A DNA stretch of 64,000 nucleotides from Collinsella sp944321445 (GCF_030371825.1 NZ_JAUDDM010000001.1), one strand, 5' to 3'; counted from the first letter of the stretch, positions 47,411 to 55,200 are shown. Notes: generated from the sequence alone by a model not told the origin. Numbers and translations are program-made.

Positions 47411-48919
47411 TTATTGCTTTGGGAGGACGCCGGTTGTGTCGAAGGCAGGGGTGAAGCTTTCGTCCACTGCGCCGCCCTCTTGCCAGTACATCTGCGTAAA
47501 GCCCAGGTCGTCGGCGCAGTCGAGCACAAGCTCGTACTCCTCGTCGGTCACTGCGCGCGCAAGCTCCCCGCCCGCCTCACGCATGGCGGCGTTCGGTGTG
47601 TACTGGTTCATGACGGAGATGGGAACATCGCCCACGGTCTCCCAAACCATGCGAAGCACGCGGCGCGAATCGTCAGCATGACCTGGCAACACCAAGTGCC
47701 GCACGATGATGCCTCGCTGCATGATGCCTTCATCGTCAAACACGATGCCACCCCGCGCATCGATCTGGCGCTTCATCTGCGCAAGCGCACGAATCGCCTG
47801 TTGGGGGTAATCGGAAATATGCGACAGCGCACGGGCGAGAAGGTCGTCGGCGTACTTGAAATCCGTGAGCCAGATGTCCACGATGCCGTCGAGCTCGCGC
47901 ACGGCGTCTACACGCTCATAACCGCTCGTGTTGTAAACGATGGGGATGCTCAACCCACGAGCGCGCGCCTCGGCAACCGCGTACGGCAGCAGGTGCGCGT
48001 AGTGCGTCGCGGTCACAAGGTTGATGTTCAACGCTCCTTGGTTCTGTAACTCGAGCATGATTTCGACTAGACGCTCGGGCGGCACCTCGATGCCGAAATT
48101 ACCGGTCGAAATCTCATGATTCTGGCAGTACACGCATTTGAGGGGACACCCGCTGAAGAAGATCGTGCCCGACCCCGCCTCGCCCGAGATAGGCGGCTCT
48201 TCCCACATGTGGAGCGCGGCGCGGGCAAGCCTGAGCGTATCGGCGGCACCGCATGCGCCCGCCACGCCCTCGGCTCGTGCAGCGCCGCAACGGCGCGGAC
48301 ACAACTTGCAAGCAGCAAGAGACGCAGGGCACAGCAGCGTGCGTGGAGCGGCCTGCGCATCATCGCTGGAAACCCTCTCTCCCGCTTCCGCCACATCGAA
48401 ATCCATGAGGTGGGCAGAAACCGCAAAGTCGCCGTCGTATACCAAGGGGAACACACCAAAGTCCGTAAAGCCTGCGCGAAGATAAAGCGCGATTGCTGGC
48501 GCGTTTTCCGCCAACACATCGAGTCGCAACGTACATGCCCCACGCGAGCGCGCAGCATCCTTTGCCGCAGCGATAAGCGCATCGCCGACGCCCCCGCCCC
48601 GCGCATCAGGGGAAACGGCGAGCAGATGCAGCACCGCAACCTCATTGTCTGGTGCCGCCGTAGACCAGGGCGCCTGCTCGTAGCCAGCACATTGCTGGGC
48701 ATTCAGCACGAACGCGCCGAGGGCGTGACGTTCCCTCGCATCATCAAACGCGACATACAAATCGCCCGCTTCTAAAGCATCGCGCAGGGACGCTTCCGTT
48801 GGGTGATAGTCCATGTCCCAATGGGCATCGTAGGGCGATCCGTGCATCGCATCGACGACGTCCCGATACAGCGAGACGATAGCTTCGAAGTCTGCCTCCA
48901 CGGCGGGGCGAACGTCCAT
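47411..48919 (-). CDS. GNAT acetyltransferase fused to a PflX-type radical SAM protein
   Basis: 502 residues in two domains. Residues 1-170 are a GNAT N-acetyltransferase (VLHLLAVSPDARGGGVGDALI, the acetyl-CoA loop, near 97-117). Residues 195-502 are a radical SAM protein of the PflX/COG1313 group: a Cys-rich lead-in (C197, C204, C207, C211, C223), then EEPPISGEAGSGTIFFSGC and the CxxxCxxC cluster motif at C258, C262 and C265. PflX-like proteins resemble pyruvate formate-lyase activases but have no settled substrate. AGAGGA before ATG 48919 fixes the start. The fusion hints that the radical enzyme's product or target is acetylated. Confidence 0.88.
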   Translation of the reverse strand: MDVRPAVEADFEAIVSLYRDVVDAMHGSPYDAHWDMDYHPTEASLRDALEAGDLYVAFDDARERHALGAFVLNAQQCAGYEQAPWSTAAPDNEVAVLHLLAVSPDARGGGVGDALIAAAKDAARSRGACTLRLDVLAENAPAIALYLRAGFTDFGVFPLVYDGDFAVSAHLMDFDVAEAGERVSSDDAQAAPRTLLCPASLAACKLCPRRCGAARAEGVAGACGAADTLRLARAALHMWEEPPISGEAGSGTIFFSGCPLKCVYCQNHEISTGNFGIEVPPERLVEIMLELQNQGALNINLVTATHYAHLLPYAVAEARARGLSIPIVYNTSGYERVDAVRELDGIVDIWLTDFKYADDLLARALSHISDYPQQAIRALAQMKRQIDARGGIVFDDEGIMQRGIIVRHLVLPGHADDSRRVLRMVWETVGDVPISVMNQYTPNAAMREAGGELARAVTDEEYELVLDCADDLGFTQMYWQEGGAVDESFTPAFDTTGVLPKQ

Positions 48920-49054
48920 GCGCGCATCCTCTTCATATGAAAAAAGCGCCGGTAGGGCGCTCAAAACCTTACAAACGACAGGCGTGTACTTTCATCTTCC
49001 ATCACAGTTCGAAACAAGTCAAGACTGGTATTGCAAACGGTCTGCTTTATGATG

Positions 49055-49206
49055 AAGGTGTTCCGCCCCACGCGGAGCAACTGGGTGAACCGTCGAGTTT
49101 ATTTAGGGAGCCCACACAGTCGTTCCCAGTACAGGTATCCTTCGTTGTTAAGGACGCTGGAGAGGACGATGAGGGCACCCACCTTGTTGAGGTGGGTTCA
49201 TTTTCG
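49055..49206 (+). ncRNA. Candidate small structured RNA (possibly 6S RNA)
   Basis: A non-coding stretch ending in an intrinsic terminator (stem 49177-49184 with 49190-49197, then TTCATTTT). It contains several hairpins: TCCGC/GCGGA near 49062-49076, GGGA/TCCC near 49106-49127, and ATCCTT/AAGGAC near 49137-49154. A TATGAT box lies at 49048-49053. Length and layout would fit 6S RNA, which binds RNA polymerase, but I cannot confirm this by eye; the 5' end is approximate. It lies between the radical SAM gene and tRNA-Ala. Confidence 0.4.
49177..49204 (+). terminator. Intrinsic terminator of the candidate small RNA
   Basis: ACCCACCT (49177-49184) and AGGTGGGT (49190-49197) form an 8-bp stem, followed by TCATTTT. 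Confidence 0.7.
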
Positions 49207-49243
49207 TGAAGCGTGGGGCGGCCCATTTTTGACAAGTTTTTCG

Positions 49244-49271
49244 TTGACAGCACGCCCAAGCTTGCTATCAT
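49244..49271 (+). promoter_or_regulatory. Promoter of tRNA-Ala
   Basis: TTGACA (49244-49249), a 16-bp spacer and TATCAT (49266-49271), 13 bp before the mature tRNA start. A strong consensus promoter. Confidence 0.8.
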
Positions 49272-49284
49272 AAACACTTGTCCT

Positions 49285-49360
49285 GGGGACGTAGCTCAGC
49301 TGGGAGAGCGCTGCCGTCGCATGGCAGAGGCCGAGGGTTCGATTCCCTTCGTCTCCACCA
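49285..49360 (+). tRNA. tRNA-Ala (anticodon CGC)
   Basis: 76 nt including an encoded CCA. Acceptor GGGGACG pairs with CGTCTCC, giving the G3-U70 pair that identifies tRNA-Ala. The anticodon loop GTCGCAT holds CGC (reads GCG), and the T-loop is TTCGATT. Confidence 0.97.
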
Positions 49361-49548
49361 CTGGATCTTTAAGGGTATCTACCTCGGTAGATACCTTTTT
49401 TGTTAGCACCTCAAGGGAATCGAACCCGCAGGGCGCGGAGCTGAGGAAATGCGTTGAGCATTTCCCAGCGAAGCGCGCAAGGAGGCCACAGGCCTCCGCA
49501 GCGGCCCCGGGCGCCGCAGGCGGCCGGGGACTTCCCTTCGTCTCCACC
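49361..49548 (+). repeat. tRNA-Ala-linked repeat, unit 1
   Basis: In order: intrinsic terminator 49374-49401; a T-arm look-alike GGGAATCGAACCC (49415-49427); hairpin 1 at 49441-49468; hairpin 2 at 49481-49497; hairpin 3 at 49505-49529; and a 17-nt copy of the tRNA 3' end at 49532-49548. The same order is found in unit 2 and downstream of tRNA-Lys. Confidence 0.88.
49374..49401 (+). terminator. Intrinsic terminator of tRNA-Ala (repeat unit 1)
   Basis: GGTATCTACC and GGTAGATACC form a 10-bp perfect stem with a 2-nt gap, followed by six T. Confidence 0.85.
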
Positions 49549-49740
49549 CTTGATTCAATTAGGGCGTCTACCTTGGTAGACGCCCTTTTTTGTTACCAGC
49601 TCAGGGGAATCGAACCCCGTTCGGGGCGCGAGGCTGAGGAAACGCGCGAGCGTTTTCCAGCGAGCGGGCAAGGGCGGCGCAGCCGCCCGCAGTCCACGCA
49701 GGAGGCGCCAGCCTCCTGCGGATTCCCTTCGTCTCCACCA
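49549..49740 (+). repeat. tRNA-Ala-linked repeat, unit 2
   Basis: Terminator 49562-49591, T-arm look-alike 49604-49618, hairpin 1 at 49633-49661, hairpin 2 at 49672-49688, hairpin 3 at 49698-49719, then a 20-nt exact copy of the tRNA 3' end including CCA (49721-49740). A further T-arm look-alike at 49743-49755 starts a truncated third unit. Confidence 0.88.
49562..49591 (+). terminator. Intrinsic terminator in repeat unit 2
   Basis: GGGCGTCTACC pairs with GGTAGACGCCC across a TT gap, followed by six T. The stem differs from the unit 1 terminator by paired changes. Confidence 0.85.
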
Positions 49741-49789
49741 CAGGGGAATCGAGCCCGAGCGACTCATCTCCCTGGAAGCTCCCCGCCGA

Positions 49790-50485
49790 CTAGGCAGCGG
49801 CCTCGGGAGCGCCGACCTCGCTGCGCGATAGGCGGGCGATAGCAGCCAAAAACGGCACGAAGCGGTTGAAAAGATTCACAATTCGTCCGACGAGTAACGC
49901 CGACACAACGGTACCGATGCCGAGTCCCTGAATTCCCCGGAAGAACGCGAGCGACAGGACCAACGCAATTGCCACAAGCGTTACATCGAACGCTACCTTG
50001 CAGCTACCGAACGGCTTCGCGCTCACTGACGAAATGGCGCGCACGGCGCCCTCCCCCGGCACGACGATCACATTCGGCGCCACCTCGACGGCAATGCCGA
50101 ACGCCAAAATCGTGCAGCCAATGAGCAGCGCTGCGAGCTGCGCCGCAAGACCCGTTGGCTCAAACGTCCCGAGCGCGGCCATGCTCACATCGATAAGCGC
50201 GCTGAACACCACGTTCACCACGATCTGCAGAAACTGCACCGGCTGAAAATCTCTCCGCAGCAACGCAATCTGAATGCCGATGAACACCAGGTTGATAACG
50301 AACGTGAACTCTCCGAGCGTGGGCGGGAACGCAAGGTCCAGGACGTATGCCACGCTCGAGATGGGCGACGTCCCCAGCGCCGCCTTCGTGATCACCGCGA
50401 TGCCAAACGAGTTGATTGCCACGCCCAGAGCAAAAAACAGATAGCGCAGCGCGAGCCGGCGCTTATGTCCACGTGAATATGCCAT
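49790..50485 (-). CDS. YczE/YyaS-like integral membrane protein
   Basis: A 231-residue membrane protein with about five hydrophobic segments and the family's N-terminal pattern (RYLFFALGVAINSFGIAVITKAALGTSPIS). The YczE group is widespread and has no fixed function; some members sit next to regulators, as here. ATG 50485 has GGGAGGG upstream. The 3' end of the gene lies just beyond the truncated third tRNA-linked repeat. Two matching palindromes in its upstream region suggest tight regulation. Confidence 0.85.
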   Translation of the reverse strand: MAYSRGHKRRLALRYLFFALGVAINSFGIAVITKAALGTSPISSVAYVLDLAFPPTLGEFTFVINLVFIGIQIALLRRDFQPVQFLQIVVNVVFSALIDVSMAALGTFEPTGLAAQLAALLIGCTILAFGIAVEVAPNVIVVPGEGAVRAISSVSAKPFGSCKVAFDVTLVAIALVLSLAFFRGIQGLGIGTVVSALLVGRIVNLFNRFVPFLAAIARLSRSEVGAPEAAA

Positions 50486-50507
50486 CAAAATCCCTCTCCC
50501 CTCGCTG

Positions 50508-50525
50508 CAGATTCCACGGAATCTG
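50508..50525. promoter_or_regulatory. Operator-like palindrome 1 upstream of the YczE gene
   Basis: CAGATTCCACGGAATCTG is an 18-bp palindrome, imperfect only at the centre, 22 bp before the YczE start. A near copy lies 64 bp further upstream. Confidence 0.6.
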
Positions 50526-50571
50526 TCTCTCTGATTTCATCCTTTCCTGCAAAAATGCCAAATTACCCAAA

Positions 50572-50589
50572 CAGAATCCGCGGAATCTG
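50572..50589. promoter_or_regulatory. Operator-like palindrome 2 upstream of the YczE gene
   Basis: CAGAATCCGCGGAATCTG matches palindrome 1 at 16 of 18 positions. The two sites bracket an AT-rich stretch that could hold the promoter. Confidence 0.6.
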
Positions 50590-50620
50590 TCGCACGGGAC
50601 ACGGCACGAACGGCCGCGTC

Positions 50621-51046
50621 CTATTCGGCATCCTTCAGGTTGTCGATCACGCGGCCGAGCAGCGCCGTTAGCTGGCGCGCCTCCTCGTTGGACATCCCCT
50701 GCAGGCAAATCTCATCCACCTGATCGCCAAAAGCCTGAACGCACAGCGCCGCCTCGCGTCCCAGCGCTGTCATCTCGACCCGCGTCCCACGGCGATCGCC
50801 CGGCGTGGGCGCGCGCTCGATGAGCCCGCCCTCCTCCATACGCGAAAGCACACTCGCCGCCGTCGACTTGTCCATGACGCACGCGTCGGCAATCGCCTGC
50901 TGGTTGCATCCGTCGTGGTGCAGCAGATGCTCCAGCACCTTCGGCTGCCCCGGCTTCAACCCGACCGCTCGCGTACGCGCGAGCATGGCACGGTTCGAGC
51001 GGCTGAACGCAAGCAGCAGCAAATGGTGAATCGAATCGACCGGCAT
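50621..51046 (-). CDS. MarR-family transcriptional regulator
   Basis: A 141-residue winged-helix regulator. The recognition region is QQAIADACVMDKSTAASVLSRM near residues 50-71, followed by the wing ERAPTPGDRRGTRVEMTALG. MarR proteins are dimeric repressors that release DNA when bound by small phenolic or other ligands. ATG 51046 has GGAGGG four bases upstream; a GTG four codons earlier is an alternative. A long palindrome sits 18 bp upstream, pointing to autoregulation. The YczE gene follows on the same strand and may be a target. Confidence 0.92.
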   Translation of the reverse strand: MPVDSIHHLLLLAFSRSNRAMLARTRAVGLKPGQPKVLEHLLHHDGCNQQAIADACVMDKSTAASVLSRMEEGGLIERAPTPGDRRGTRVEMTALGREAALCVQAFGDQVDEICLQGMSNEEARQLTALLGRVIDNLKDAE

Positions 51047-51063
51047 AACGCCCTCCACATTTT

Positions 51064-51094
51064 AGTAGGTATACAAACTGTTTGTGTACCTACT
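51064..51094 (-). promoter_or_regulatory. Probable MarR operator
   Basis: A 31-bp palindrome with arms AGTAGGTATACAAA (51064-51077) and TTTGTGTACCTACT (51081-51094), one mismatch between arms. It is immediately upstream of the MarR start. Confidence 0.75.
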
Positions 51095-51152
51095 ATCTTT
51101 CGCAAGCATACCGCTGTCAAGGGAATCATCGAGTGAAATCCCCGCCCTTGCG

Positions 51153-51950
51153 CTATGCGCGAATGCCGGACAGGGCGACGGACACGGCTTCTTCGACGTC
51201 GTCGGTGATTTGCATGAGCTCCGGGTCAAGCGGAGAGATGTTGCCTTCGTCCAACACCGTGCCGGTGACCCAGTCGAACAGCCCCTGCCAGTAGTCGGTT
51301 CCCACAAGCGCCACGGGCACGCGCTTCACCTTGTGCGTCTGCACGAGCGTGAGCAGCTCGAACAGCTCGTCGAGCGTGCCGAAGCCGCCGGGGAACACGA
51401 TGGCGCCCGACGAGTACTTCACGAACATGGTTTTACGGACAAAGAAGTACCTAAAGGTCATGCCGATGGTCACCCACGGATTCAGCTCCTGCTCGTGCGG
51501 AAGCTCGATGCCCAGGCCCACCGACGTGCCGCCCGCCACCGCCGCGCCACGATTCGCCGCCTCCATGATGCCGGGGCCGCCACCCGTGATGACCGCAACG
51601 TCGTGCGCCGCCAGAAGCTCGCCCACACGCCGAGCCGCCTTGTACCGGGGGTCGGTGCGCGAGGTGCGGGCCGACCCGAACACCGAAACCGCGGGACCCA
51701 GCTCTGCGAGCGCGCCGAAGCCGTCTACGAACTCCGCCTGGATGCGCATGACGCGCCACGGGTCCATGTGCAGCCAATCCGTAGCATCCTCGGATGCAAG
51801 CAGGCGCCCTGTCGTGGTCTGCTCCGGAATATTCGCACCGCGCAGGATAACCGGACCCCTGTGGTAGGTCTGGTCAAACGGCGTCGATTCCCCCTGTTCC
51901 TGGTCCACGTCCTGCTCCGGTGCGTCCCGCAACTCATCTGCCACAGTCAT
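51153..51950 (-). CDS. LOG family (TIGR00730) Rossmann-fold protein
   Basis: 265 residues. The lysine decarboxylase-like Rossmann domain is clear: SVFGSART near residue 88, VITGGGPGIMEAANRGA near 118, and the catalytic signature PGGFGTLDELFE near 186. Proteins with this motif act as cytokinin-type nucleoside 5'-monophosphate phosphoribohydrolases; the true bacterial substrate is open. Residues 1-60 are an acidic extension. GGAG precedes ATG 51950. 55 bp after the rubredoxin/glutamate-synthase-like gene, probably one operon. Confidence 0.9.
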   Translation of the reverse strand: MTVADELRDAPEQDVDQEQGESTPFDQTYHRGPVILRGANIPEQTTTGRLLASEDATDWLHMDPWRVMRIQAEFVDGFGALAELGPAVSVFGSARTSRTDPRYKAARRVGELLAAHDVAVITGGGPGIMEAANRGAAVAGGTSVGLGIELPHEQELNPWVTIGMTFRYFFVRKTMFVKYSSGAIVFPGGFGTLDELFELLTLVQTHKVKRVPVALVGTDYWQGLFDWVTGTVLDEGNISPLDPELMQITDDVEEAVSVALSGIRA

Positions 51951-52005
51951 CACTCCATTCGCGCGGGGATGGGAGCGTCCCTTCCCCGCATGCACCTCAT
52001 ATGCG

Positions 52006-53439
52006 CTATGCTCGCGCGATGCCGCACCGCTCCGCGATGGCGGCATCGCACGTCACCAGATCGTCGATGCTCAGGTCCTTGACGCTGTTATGCCCCATCA
52101 CGCGGCAGAACATGCGCACGTCGTCGAAGGTCGCGCGGTAGAAGTTCTCCACGCGCCGCGCGCTGCGCTCGATATCCAAACGTGCACGCAGCTCGGGGTC
52201 CTGCGTGGCGATGCCCATGGGACACAGGCCGCTGCCGCAGATGCGGTACTGCTGGCAACCGAGCGCCATGAGTGACGCACTCGCCAGCGCCACGGCATCG
52301 GCGCCCAGGGCGAGGGCCTTCACGACGTCGGAGGCGACGCGCAGCCCACCGGTGATGATGAGGCTCGCGGGCGATCCCAGGTCGTCAAGAGCGCGGCGGG
52401 CCCGCGCAAGCGCGAAGATCGTGGGCACAGAGCTCGCATCGCGCAGCATCACGGGAGAGGCACCCGTCGCCCCGCCGCGCCCGTCGATGGTGACGAAGTC
52501 CGCACCCGCTTCCACCGCCACGGCGATATCGCGCTCGATGTGCCCCGCGGCGAGCTTGATGCCGATGGGCGCACCGAGGCTCCGCTCGCGCAGCCCGTCC
52601 ACGAGTGCCGTCAGGTCGTCGACGCCCTCCACGCCTGGAATGGTCGAGGGAGAGATGATGTCCTCCCCCGGCTTGCGCCCGCGGATGCGCGCGATCTCCT
52701 CGGTGACCTTCTCGCCGGGCAGATGCCCGCCCATACCGGGTTTGGTGCCCTGACCGATCTTGATCTCGATGGCCGCGGCGGCACGCAGGTTCTCATCGGT
52801 CACCGAGTAGCGCAGCGGCGCGAACTCGAAGATGTAGCGGCTGCTTGCCGCCTCGAGCTCTTCGGGCAGGATGCCGCCCTCACCCGAGCACATCGCCGTG
52901 CCCGCCGCCGCAGCACCGCGTGCCAGGGCGATCTTGGCCTCGCGCGACAAGGCGCCGAACGACATGTGCGACACGAACGCCGGGCCCTCGAGCGCAAGCG
53001 GGCGCGCCGCGTCGGCGCCGATGGTCACCGAGATATCGGGCATGGCCTCCTCTTGCAGAGGCATGGGATCGAGCTGCGCTCCGAGCACCAGGATGTCCTC
53101 CCATTTGGGGAGGGGCAACGTGGTGGCCATCGCGCCATCGGCAAGCCTGCCGTGCTCGGCGAGCTCGTGAATGGTGTCCATGTGGCGAATCGTGGGATCG
53201 TTCCGGCGAAGCTCGGGAGGCACGGCGAGCGAGTCGTCGGAAGCGGCATCGGCGGGCGCAACTTCAGGCGCAGCCTCCTGCGGCGCATCCGGCGCCGGCG
53301 TCACGCCATCGTCCTCCACCCGATAGAACTCCGAGGCAGCTGCACCGCACATGGGACAGCGCTCGAGCGTCGAGAACGGGGCTCCCTCCGCATCCTCATC
53401 GTAGACCCAACCGCACAACGGGCACCGGTACTTCGCCAT
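52006..53439 (-). CDS. Rubredoxin fused to FMN glutamate synthase-like domain
   Basis: 477 residues. Residues 1-40 are rubredoxin-type with Fe ligands C6, C9, C28 and C31 (YRCPLCGWVYDE and RCPMCGA). A Pro/Ala/Asp linker (about 48-80) leads to a glutamate synthase central/FMN domain: MSFGALSREAKIALARGA near 162, GQGTKPGMGGHLPG near 235, and a C-terminal Cys-rich part RICGSGLCPMGIATQDPELR near 400. No GltB amidotransferase domain and no GltD are present. Single-electron input through rubredoxin is likely; the substrate is unknown. GAGGAGG precedes ATG 53439. Confidence 0.9.
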   Translation of the reverse strand: MAKYRCPLCGWVYDEDAEGAPFSTLERCPMCGAAASEFYRVEDDGVTPAPDAPQEAAPEVAPADAASDDSLAVPPELRRNDPTIRHMDTIHELAEHGRLADGAMATTLPLPKWEDILVLGAQLDPMPLQEEAMPDISVTIGADAARPLALEGPAFVSHMSFGALSREAKIALARGAAAAGTAMCSGEGGILPEELEAASSRYIFEFAPLRYSVTDENLRAAAAIEIKIGQGTKPGMGGHLPGEKVTEEIARIRGRKPGEDIISPSTIPGVEGVDDLTALVDGLRERSLGAPIGIKLAAGHIERDIAVAVEAGADFVTIDGRGGATGASPVMLRDASSVPTIFALARARRALDDLGSPASLIITGGLRVASDVVKALALGADAVALASASLMALGCQQYRICGSGLCPMGIATQDPELRARLDIERSARRVENFYRATFDDVRMFCRVMGHNSVKDLSIDDLVTCDAAIAERCGIARA

Positions 53440-53695
53440 GGCGCCTCCTCCCCTCGCCGGGTGATATGTTGAGGTCATCGTAGCAAAGGGAAGCTCTTGT
53501 CCAGGGCGGGCCGTCGCGGCGCGCGCCGCAAGCGGTCGAAAGCGGAAGCCGGACGCGTGCCGCCCGATACGTCTGCACGGCCAACGCGGGATTCCCTCGT
53601 TTTCCGCCACAGGCATCACCGCAACAACCCTCCCCATCTATGGGAGAATGGGTCTCGCACAGACCGGCGCCATGCCCACATCACGTGGAGGACCC

Positions 53696-55030
53696 ATGCC
53701 GCACAACCAGCACAGCAACCACAAGACCACCCCCGACCGTCGTCACCTGCTGATGGAGCAGGCGCAGACGCGCGTCCCCGAGCTCATCGGGCTGCGGCAC
53801 GCGCGCATGAGCGTCTCGCCGTTTACGTTCTACCGCGGCACGGCGATCATTATGGCCCGCGACCTGGCAAACACGCCGCGCACCGGCATCGAAGTGCAGT
53901 GCGTGGGCGATGCGCACATCGGCAACTTCGGCATCTTCGCGAGCCATACGCGCCACCTGGTGTTCGACATCAACGACTTCGACGAGACGGCGCCCGGTCC
54001 CTGGGAGTGGGACATCAAGCGCCTGGCCGCGAGCGTCGAGATCTGCGGGCGCAACCGGGGCTTTGACAAGTCCGACCGCAAGGCCGCCGTGCGCGCGTGC
54101 GCAAAGGCCTACCGCCATACCATGGCGCGCTTTGCCGAGATGCGCGAGCTTGACATTTGGCACGCGCATCTGGATCTGGAAGAGACGGTCGGACGCATCG
54201 AAGAGGAACTGGGCGGCAAGCAGAGCCGCACGCTGCGCCGTGCGCTCGAGAAGGCGGCAGCAAAGGACAACGTGCGCGCCGCCGACAAGCTCGCGCACGT
54301 CGGGGAGGACGGGCATCTGCGCATCAACGTGGAGCCGCCAGCGCTCGTGCCGCTGGACCAGCTGGGCGACTTCGAGGGCGCCGACACCCAAGAGCTCTCG
54401 CGTCGCATCGCGGAGCTCTATGCGCGCTATTTGGAGAATCTCTCGTACGATGTGCGCTGCCTGGTCAACCGCTACACGCCGGCTGACGTCGCACGCAAGG
54501 TCGTGGGCGTGGGCAGCGTGGGCACGCGCGCGTGGATCGCGGTCATGGAAGGTCGCGACGCGAACGACCCGCTGATGCTGCAGATGAAGGAGGCGCAGCA
54601 GTCCATGGTCGAGCGCTTCTATTGCGCCGCGCCGTTTGCGACCCATGGCGAGCGCGTGGTGCAGGGCCAGCGGCTCATCCAGTCCACGAGCGACATCTTA
54701 CTGGGCTGGACGAGCATCGAGCTGCCAGGCGTGGACACGCGCTCCTATTACGTTCGCCAGCTGTGGAATGGCAAGGGGTCGATCGACCTGGAGAATATCG
54801 GCACCGAGGGCCTCGCCAGCACGAGCCGCCTGTGCGCTTGGGCGCTCGCACATGCGCACGCCCGCACCGGCGACGGCATCGCTATCGCGGCCTACCTGGG
54901 CGACGGTGACGCCTTTGACGACGCGCTGTGGGATTTCGCCCGCGCCTACGCCGACCAGAACGAGGCCGACTACGACCTGTTTTGCAGCAAGATCGAGCGT
55001 GGCGAGCTCCCCTGCTCGGAGCTCGCGTAG
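53696..55030 (+). CDS. DUF2252 family protein
   Basis: 444 residues. DUF2252 landmarks are FYRGTAIIMARDLA near residue 44, CVGDAHIGNFGIF near 69, and DINDFDETAPGPWEWDIKRLAAS near 92; the fold is predicted to be protein kinase-like, with GDAHIGNFG resembling a catalytic loop. The function is unknown. ATG 53696 has GGAGG 5 bases upstream; two earlier in-frame ATGs (53648 and 53672) lack a clear site. Single gene, divergent from the rubredoxin gene. Confidence 0.88.
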   Translation: MPHNQHSNHKTTPDRRHLLMEQAQTRVPELIGLRHARMSVSPFTFYRGTAIIMARDLANTPRTGIEVQCVGDAHIGNFGIFASHTRHLVFDINDFDETAPGPWEWDIKRLAASVEICGRNRGFDKSDRKAAVRACAKAYRHTMARFAEMRELDIWHAHLDLEETVGRIEEELGGKQSRTLRRALEKAAAKDNVRAADKLAHVGEDGHLRINVEPPALVPLDQLGDFEGADTQELSRRIAELYARYLENLSYDVRCLVNRYTPADVARKVVGVGSVGTRAWIAVMEGRDANDPLMLQMKEAQQSMVERFYCAAPFATHGERVVQGQRLIQSTSDILLGWTSIELPGVDTRSYYVRQLWNGKGSIDLENIGTEGLASTSRLCAWALAHAHARTGDGIAIAAYLGDGDAFDDALWDFARAYADQNEADYDLFCSKIERGELPCSELA

Positions 55031-55039
55031 CGGCTCGCC

Positions 55040-55076
55040 AAATCGCCAAAAGTGACCTGCCCCCATTTGGCGATTT
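55040..55076. repeat. Family B palindrome after the DUF2252 gene
   Basis: AAATCGCCAAA (55040-55050) and TTTGGCGATTT (55066-55076) form the stem; the segment CCAAAAGTGACCTGCCCC (55046-55063) is identical to 47376-47393. It lies 10 bp past the stop codon. Confidence 0.75.
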
Positions 55077-55104
55077 AACGTAGGTCGAGTACTCAGTCAG
55101 CGAG

Positions 55105-55200
55105 CGGCAGCCAGCCGGAGCAGGTTGCCGTGAAAGAGGAGGGCGTAGGCCTTTTGGCCATGCCCGACGATTGAACGGCAAGATGCCCGGCTGGCTGCCG
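55105..55200. repeat. Inverted repeat between the DUF2252 gene and tgt
   Basis: CGGCAGCCAGCCGG (55105-55118) and its exact complement (55187-55200) enclose 68 bp, with a smaller TTGCCG/CGGCAA pair inside. It lies between convergent genes, perhaps a terminator structure. Confidence 0.6.

Noticed and set aside
49285..49740. The repeated tRNA-Ala 3' ends as attL/attR of an integrated element
   Set aside because: Only ~190 bp of gene-free, structured DNA lies between copies, there is no integrase, and the same layout appears at tRNA-Lys; a tRNA-linked repeat explains it better.
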